In this document: in pieces, positions 59,190 to 64,000 of the stretch
Layout: each line of letters begins with the position of its first letter
Position numbering within the stretch: position 1 is the first letter of the stretch
Assembly: GCF_000009985.1 (NCBI RefSeq)
Contig: NC_007626.1
Span: forward strand, 2,292,104-2,356,103
From: Paramagnetospirillum magneticum AMB-1
Lineage (GTDB): Bacteria > Pseudomonadota > Alphaproteobacteria > Rhodospirillales > Magnetospirillaceae
DNA length: 64,000 nucleotides
Direction: 5' to 3'
Position numbers and translations under genes: made by a program
The notes under the pieces: generated by a model
The model's database searches: none
Seen by the model: the letters and a program-made list of their open reading frames with translations, nothing else
Told to the model about the DNA's origin: nothing

Positions 59190-60008
59190 TCAGCCGTTGC
59201 CCCACCAGTAGACCCAGACGAACAGGAAGACCCAGACCACGTCGACGAAGTGCCAGTACCACGCCGCCGCCTCGAAGCCCACATGCTTGGCCGGCGTGAA
59301 ATCGCCCACCCGCACCCGGTTGAGGCAGACGGTGAGGAAGCACACGCCCACGAAGACGTGGAAGCCATGGAACCCGGTGGCCATGTAGAACACCGACGGA
59401 TAGATGCCGTCGGTGAACGCGAACAGGGCCTGGCCGTATTCATGGATCTGCAGGGACAGGAACAGCACGCCCAGAGCGATGGTCACTGCCAGCCACGCCT
59501 TGGTGGCGCCGCGATGGCCGTGGCGCAGCGCGTGGTGAGACTTGGTCAGCGTCACGCCCGAACTCATCAGGATCAGGGTGTTGATGAAGGGAATGTGCCA
59601 GGTGTCCAGGGTCTGGATGCCGGAAGGCGGCCACTGGCTCACCATGGGCGCTATCCCCAGGGCGGAATGGAAGTAGGCCCAGAAGAAGGCGACGAAGAAC
59701 ATCACTTCCGAGGCGATGAACAGGCTCATGCCCATCCTGAGGCCATGGCAGACCGCTTCGGTATGGGCATGGCCGGCGCGGGCCTCGCGGAAGATGTCGC
59801 GCCACCAGCCGAACATGGTGATGGCCACCAGCCCAAGGCCCGCCAGCATCACGCTGGTATGGGCGTGGTCGCGGAACCAGCTCACGGCGCCGTAGACCAG
59901 GACCAGCGCCGAGATGGACCCCACCAGGGGCCAGGGACTGGGATCGACCAGATGGAAGGGATGGGGGGCATTGCCGGGAGCGCGGGGGGTGGCTTGGGCG
60001 TGGCTCAT
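59190..60008 (-). CDS. ctaE: Cytochrome c oxidase subunit III
   Basis: The 272-residue seven-helix membrane protein contains the usual FWAYFHSALG, YWHFVDVVWVFLFVWVYWWG and GFHGFHVFVG segments. Subunit III stabilises the aa3 oxidase and proton uptake. It overlaps ctaG by ATGA, and ends the ctaC-ctaD-ctaG-ctaE operon. Its stop codon directly abuts that of the convergent REC-EAL gene. Confidence 0.96.
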   Translation of the reverse strand: MSHAQATPRAPGNAPHPFHLVDPSPWPLVGSISALVLVYGAVSWFRDHAHTSVMLAGLGLVAITMFGWWRDIFREARAGHAHTEAVCHGLRMGMSLFIASEVMFFVAFFWAYFHSALGIAPMVSQWPPSGIQTLDTWHIPFINTLILMSSGVTLTKSHHALRHGHRGATKAWLAVTIALGVLFLSLQIHEYGQALFAFTDGIYPSVFYMATGFHGFHVFVGVCFLTVCLNRVRVGDFTPAKHVGFEAAAWYWHFVDVVWVFLFVWVYWWGNG

Positions 60009-60556
60009 GACCGTCCTCTTTCGTCCGCAGGGTTGGCATTGAAGAAGGTGTAGGACAGGGTGATGGTCCCGACCTCGTTGCTCAAGGGATCGGCGGCCAT
60101 GGCCGGATCGATCACGAAGCTGACCGCCATGTCGACGGTCTGGCCGGGAAGCAGGGTCTGCTCGGTGAAGCAGAAGCACTGGATCTTGGCCACGTACTTG
60201 CCGATCTTGTCCGGCGTGGCATTGAACACCGCGTTGCCGGTGATGGGGCGGTCGGAGAGGTTGGTGGCGGTGAAGATGGCCAGATTATCCTCGCCGAGCC
60301 GCACCTTCATCTCGCGCGACTGCGGCGCGAAGCGCCATTGCAGCCCCTTGGCCACCGAGGCGTCGAAACGGATGGTCACCATCTTGCCCGTGGCGGCGGA
60401 GGACTCCGCCGCCACCTGGCGGGGCGGGCCGCCGATGCCGGTGGCCTGGCAGAAGGCCTTGTAGAGCGGCACGCTGCCGATCACCAGCCCGACCATGGCG
60501 GCGATGATCACTACCAGTCCCGCCAGGGTCGCTTGGGTCCGGCGCAGGGGGCTCAT
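60005..60556 (-). CDS. ctaG: Cytochrome c oxidase assembly protein CtaG/Cox11
   Basis: The 183-residue protein has one N-terminal transmembrane helix (TLAGLVVIIAAMVGLVIGSV), a periplasmic immunoglobulin-like domain and the copper-binding motif IQCFCFTEQTL. It delivers copper to the CuB site of subunit I. ATG 60556 is chosen; the larger frame is a shadow of ctaD. Confidence 0.95.
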   Translation of the reverse strand: MSPLRRTQATLAGLVVIIAAMVGLVIGSVPLYKAFCQATGIGGPPRQVAAESSAATGKMVTIRFDASVAKGLQWRFAPQSREMKVRLGEDNLAIFTATNLSDRPITGNAVFNATPDKIGKYVAKIQCFCFTEQTLLPGQTVDMAVSFVIDPAMAADPLSNEVGTITLSYTFFNANPADERGRS

Positions 60557-60561
60557 GCCCC

Positions 60562-62160
60562 TTACTCCGCCGGAGTGCCGATATGGGGCAGCCCGTCGAA
60601 GCTGTGCAGCGGCGGCGGCGAACTGACCGACCATTCCAGCGTGGTGGCGCCCGAACCCCAGGGATTGGCTTCCACCGCCTTGCCGGCGGTAAAGGTACGC
60701 CACACCACCACCAGGAAGAACGCCGTGCCGGCAAAGGCGATATAGGCGCCGATGGACGACACCATGTTCCACCCGGCGAAGGCGTCGGGATAGTCCGGCA
60801 CGCGGCGCGGCATGCCCTGGGCGCCCAGGAAATGCTGCGGGAAGAAGGCGATATTGACGCCCACGAAGGTCAGCCAGAAATGGATCTTGCCCAGGGTCTC
60901 GGGATACTGGTGCCCGCTCATCTTGCCGATCCAGTAGTAGAAGCCGGCGAAGATGGCGAAGACCGCGCCCAGACTCAGCACGTAGTGGAAATGGGCGACC
61001 ACGTAATAGGTGTCGTGCAGGGCCACGTCCACGGGGTTGTTGGCCAGCACCACGCCGGTGACGCCGCCCATGGTGAACAGGAAGACGAAACCCACCGCCC
61101 ACATCATGGGAACCCGGAAGGTGATGGATCCGCCCCACATGGTGGCGATCCAGCTGAAGACCTTGATGCCGGTGGGCACGGCGATCACCAGGGTGGCGGC
61201 GGTGAAGTAGGCGCGGGTGTCCACCGCCAGGCCGGTGGTGAACATATGGTGCGCCCAGACCACGAAGCCGACGAAGCCGATGGCCACCATGGCATAGGCC
61301 ATGCCGAGATAGCCGAATACCGGCTTCTTGGAGAAGGTGGCGATGATGTGGCTGATGATGCCGAAGGCCGGCAGGATCATGATGTAGACTTCAGGGTGGC
61401 CGAAGAACCAGAACAGGTGCTGGTAGAGCAGGGGATCGCCGCCGCCGGCCGGGGCGAAGAAGGTGGTGCCGAAATTGCGGTCGGTGAGCAGCATGGTCAG
61501 CGCGCCCGCCAGCACCGGAATGGACAGCAGCAGCAGGAAGGCGGTGACCAGCATGGCCCAGACGAACAGCGGCATGCGGTGCATGGTCATGCCCGGCGCG
61601 CGCATGTTGAGAATGGTGCAGACGAAGTTGATGGCACCCAGCACCGAACTGATGCCGGCCAGATGCAGGCCCAGAATGGCGAAGTCCACCGAGGCGTCGG
61701 GGTGATAGGCGGTGGACAGCGGGGGATAGAGCGTCCAGCCGGTGCCGGCTCCGGCGCCTTCGACCATGGACAGCAGCATCATGATGAAGGCGGGGGGCAG
61801 CAGCCAGAAGCTGATGTTGTTCAGCCGGGGAAAGGCCATGTCCGGCGCGCCGATCATCAGCGGCACGAACCAGTTGCCGAAGCCGCCGATCAGGGCGGGC
61901 ATCACCGTGAAGAACACCATGGTCAGCGCGTGGGCGGTGACGAACACATTGTACATGTGCCAGTCGCCGTTGAAGATGGTGCCGCCCGGATGGGCCAGCT
62001 GCATGCGGATGACGATGGACATGGCGCCCCCCAGCAGCCCGGCGATCACCGAGAAGATCAGGTACAGCGTGCCGATGTCCTTGTGGTTGGTGGAATAGAG
62101 CCAGCGCCGCCAGCCGTGGGGCTGGGCGTGCCCGTGATCATGGGTGATTGCGGTGCTCAT
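60562..62160 (-). CDS. ctaD: Cytochrome c oxidase subunit I (aa3 type)
   Basis: The 532-residue protein has twelve transmembrane helices. It shows the CuB/Glu region FWFFGHPEVYIMILPAFG (A1-type Glu), VWAHHMFTTGL, the K-channel element TGIKVFSWIATMWGG, and the haem His segment HFHYVLSLGAVFAIFAG. No heme O synthase gene (ctaB) sits between ctaD and ctaG, so it must be elsewhere. Confidence 0.97.
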   Translation of the reverse strand: MSTAITHDHGHAQPHGWRRWLYSTNHKDIGTLYLIFSVIAGLLGGAMSIVIRMQLAHPGGTIFNGDWHMYNVFVTAHALTMVFFTVMPALIGGFGNWFVPLMIGAPDMAFPRLNNISFWLLPPAFIMMLLSMVEGAGAGTGWTLYPPLSTAYHPDASVDFAILGLHLAGISSVLGAINFVCTILNMRAPGMTMHRMPLFVWAMLVTAFLLLLSIPVLAGALTMLLTDRNFGTTFFAPAGGGDPLLYQHLFWFFGHPEVYIMILPAFGIISHIIATFSKKPVFGYLGMAYAMVAIGFVGFVVWAHHMFTTGLAVDTRAYFTAATLVIAVPTGIKVFSWIATMWGGSITFRVPMMWAVGFVFLFTMGGVTGVVLANNPVDVALHDTYYVVAHFHYVLSLGAVFAIFAGFYYWIGKMSGHQYPETLGKIHFWLTFVGVNIAFFPQHFLGAQGMPRRVPDYPDAFAGWNMVSSIGAYIAFAGTAFFLVVVWRTFTAGKAVEANPWGSGATTLEWSVSSPPPLHSFDGLPHIGTPAE

Positions 62161-62999
62161 GGACTTTTCCCCCCGGTTTCGGCAAGTGCGACGGCAGTTT
62201 CCGGACGGCTGCCGTCCAGGTGGGCATAGGTCTTCTTGGCCTGGGCGACCCAGGCCAGGAATTCTTCCTTGGGCACCGCCTTGACGTGCACCGGCATGAA
62301 GCCATGGTTGACGCCGCACAATTGCGAACATTGGCCGTAATAGGTGCCGGGCTCGTTGACCTGCACCCAGGTCTCGTTAAGCCGTCCGGGCACTGCGTCG
62401 GTCTTGATGCCGAACGCCGGCACCGACCACGAATGGATCACGTCGTCGGCGGTCATCTGCAGGCGGATGGGCACGCCGGCCGGCACCACCAGGGTGTTGT
62501 CGGCGGTCAGCAGGCGCGGCTGGCCGGGCTTTAGGTCCTCGGCCTGCACCATGTTGCTGTCGAACTTGAAGTCGTGATCGGGATACTCGTAGGTCCAGTA
62601 CCACTGGTGGCCGACGATCTTCAGCGTCATGTCGGCGTCATGGACGCGGTCCATGAAGTAGAGCAGCCGGAACGATGGTATGGCGATCAGCAGCAGGATC
62701 ACCGCCGGTATGGCGGTCCAGACGACCTCCAGCGGCGTGTTGTGCGACCAGGTGGCCGGCTTGGGGTTGCGGTCGGCCCTGAAGCGGGTGCAGGCATAAA
62801 GCAGCAGCCCGGATACCAGCAGAGTGATCACCACGATCACGCCGTTGATGAAGGTGGCCAATGAGGTGATGCGTTCCATGGTGGGGGAGACCCCGTGCTG
62901 GAACGAGAGGGCCCAAGGTTGCGGCTCCCCGGCCATGGCCACCGGTGCCAGACCAATTAACACAGCCGCCGCCATGAGGGCCTGAGTGGACCTGTTCAT
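62157..62999 (-). CDS. ctaC: Cytochrome c oxidase subunit II
   Basis: The 280-residue protein has a signal peptide (MNRSTQALMAAAVLIGLAPV), two transmembrane helices (about 50-70 and 95-115) and a cupredoxin domain with the CuA ligands in YGQCSQLCGVNHGFMPVHV. It accepts electrons from cytochrome c. It overlaps ctaD by 4 bp and opens the operon. The 222-bp gap to the rhodanese gene should hold its promoter; I see no clear boxes there. Confidence 0.96.
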   Translation of the reverse strand: MNRSTQALMAAAVLIGLAPVAMAGEPQPWALSFQHGVSPTMERITSLATFINGVIVVITLLVSGLLLYACTRFRADRNPKPATWSHNTPLEVVWTAIPAVILLLIAIPSFRLLYFMDRVHDADMTLKIVGHQWYWTYEYPDHDFKFDSNMVQAEDLKPGQPRLLTADNTLVVPAGVPIRLQMTADDVIHSWSVPAFGIKTDAVPGRLNETWVQVNEPGTYYGQCSQLCGVNHGFMPVHVKAVPKEEFLAWVAQAKKTYAHLDGSRPETAVALAETGGKSP

Positions 63000-63221
63000 G
63001 CGAATGTCCCTCCCTGCCGTCTCTTCATCCGCAGTCATCTCTCCCACTCACGGATGAATTACTGCGTCTGAAAGTCATTCTTATTAGTGGGGTTGCTGCT
63101 TGGGCATTCCAAGCCCCAGGGGCAAAAAACCCGAAGGCTGGACGAATGTTTACGCCTTTGGGCTTGCATGCCGCCGGTGAATCCCTACATTCGCCTTATC
63201 TGATAAAATAGGGTGTTCGGC

Positions 63222-63590
63222 ATGCTTTCCCGGCTCTTCGGTCTTTCCTCATCTCCGGCCAGCGACAAGGTCCATGTGGTCGATCCCTCGCAGATCCGTC
63301 TGTGGTGGGAGGCCGGTTCGGTCGTCTTGGTGGATGTGCGTGAGCCCGACGAGCATGCCGCCGAGTCCATCGCCGGCTCCATCAACCTGCCGCTCTCCAC
63401 CTTCGATCCGGCCCGGATGCCCGAGATCGGCGACGGCAAGCGGCTGGTGATTCACTGCCGCAGCGGCGTGCGCTGCGGCACCGCCACCGAAAAGCTGCTG
63501 GCCGCCGGCTGGCAGGGCGAGATCCACCGCATGCAAGGCGGCATCCTCGGCTGGAAGGCCACGGGCGGGCCGACCGCACCGCGACGCTGA
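63222..63590 (+). CDS. Rhodanese-like sulfurtransferase
   Basis: The 122-residue single-domain rhodanese has VVLVDVREPDEHAAESIAGS near residue 35 and the catalytic Cys in LVIHCRSGVRCG. It is short and cytoplasmic, of the GlpE type. It would carry sulfane sulfur, and its neighbours, an fccAB-like pair, support a role in sulfide oxidation. A GTG at 63213 is an alternative start. Confidence 0.88.
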   Translation: MLSRLFGLSSSPASDKVHVVDPSQIRLWWEAGSVVLVDVREPDEHAAESIAGSINLPLSTFDPARMPEIGDGKRLVIHCRSGVRCGTATEKLLAAGWQGEIHRMQGGILGWKATGGPTAPRR

Positions 63591-63637
63591 CAGGCGCCTG
63601 TCTGCGCGTTACAATACGCTCCGAGAGGGGGGGCGCC

Positions 63638-63931
63638 TTGCGCAGTCTTGCGGCATTCATGGCTCTGATGGCGATCGCCGCCGGCAATCCGGCGCGGGCC
63701 GACGAGGGCGCCCGGTTGGTGGCCGAGACCTGCTCCGCCTGCCATTCCCCCGAACTCCACACCACCATTCCGGCTTTGGCGGGACGCCCGGCGGCGGATC
63801 TGCTGCGTCTGCTGCTGGCCTTCCGTGACGGGTCGCGCCCGGCCACCATCATGGATCGCCTGACCCGTGGCTATGGCAATGATGAACTGGCCGCCATCGC
63901 GGGCGAAATCGCCGTGAAGGGTGCGCCATGA
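63638..63931 (+). CDS. fccA: c-type cytochrome, FccA-like sulfide dehydrogenase subunit
   Basis: The 97-residue protein has a signal peptide (MRSLAAFMALMAIAAGNPAR) and one haem site CSACH. The following IPALAGRPAADLLRLLLAFRDG, PATIMDRLTRGY and LAAIAGEIA fit the small cytochrome subunit of flavocytochrome c sulfide dehydrogenase. TTG 63638 after GAGAGGGGG is the probable start. It overlaps the next gene by ATGA. Confidence 0.78.
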   Translation: MRSLAAFMALMAIAAGNPARADEGARLVAETCSACHSPELHTTIPALAGRPAADLLRLLLAFRDGSRPATIMDRLTRGYGNDELAAIAGEIAVKGAP

Positions 63932-64000
63932 CCGCGCCGCTGTCGCGCCGGGCCGTATTGGGGGGAGGGGCCGCGCTGCTGGCGGCCCCGGCCTTTTTGG
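63928..64000 (+). CDS. fccB: Start of a Tat-exported flavoprotein, probably FccB (partial)
   Basis: The first 24 codons read MTAPLSRRAVLGGGAALLAA followed by PAFL, a twin-arginine signal. With FccA directly upstream the likely product is the FAD subunit of flavocytochrome c sulfide dehydrogenase, but the catalytic part lies beyond the window. Confidence 0.55.
   Translation, partial: MTAPLSRRAVLGGGAALLAAPAFL

Overview
The window looks like a GC-rich alphaproteobacterial chromosome, most like a Magnetospirillum-type member of the Rhodospirillaceae. That placement is inference from gene content: a Thauera-type ATP-dependent benzoyl-CoA reductase cluster beside korAB, an aa3 oxidase operon, many sensory genes, and protein sequences of alphaproteobacterial style.

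Positions 1-10084 are accessory DNA. Two related elements of about 5.0 kb (A, 180-5187) and 4.9 kb (B, 5175-10084) lie head to tail in the 3' end of rpsD. A 13-bp core (TTAGCGCGAATAG), which is the last codons and stop of rpsD, occurs at 180, 5175 and 10072. Each element encodes a tyrosine integrase, a rolling-circle-type HUH replication initiator preceded by a conserved 34-residue protein that is easily missed, three further small conserved proteins, and stand-alone response-regulator receiver domains with no output domain. Each also carries its own intrinsic terminator just inside the rpsD junction. The copies have diverged strongly, but gene order, a regulatory box and the terminator stem are conserved. 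This is the most novel part of the window.

Positions 10072-21388 hold housekeeping and sensory genes: rpsD, trmJ, cimA, two RlpA-like proteins, a PepSY protein, a class III CoA-transferase, a chemoreceptor, a YdcF protein, a methyltransferase and a TPR-glycosyltransferase.

Positions 21414-35646 form the anaerobic aromatic-degradation island. On the minus strand had-oah-dch-bcrC-bcrB-bcrA-bcrD-fdx reduce, hydrate, oxidise and open the aromatic ring. Divergent korA-korB should regenerate the reduced ferredoxin from 2-oxoglutarate; a ferritin-like protein and a RidA protein follow in the same direction. A tandem-GNAT gene and a divergent SDR share an operator-like palindrome with the had promoter region, which suggests one regulon.

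Positions 35678-49839 carry a CorC-type membrane protein, the prkA-yeaH-spoVR stress set, a large duplicated TPR/glycosyltransferase/methyltransferase protein, and a frameshifted indolepyruvate ferredoxin oxidoreductase.

Positions 50042-64000 carry a nucleotide-sugar epimerase, a small internally repeated protein, a possible degenerate GGDEF/EAL protein, a polyprenyl diphosphate synthase, a TrmN6-like methyltransferase, a hybrid histidine kinase overlapping a REC-EAL gene, the ctaC-ctaD-ctaG-ctaE operon, a rhodanese, and the start of an fccAB-like sulfide dehydrogenase pair cut by the window edge.
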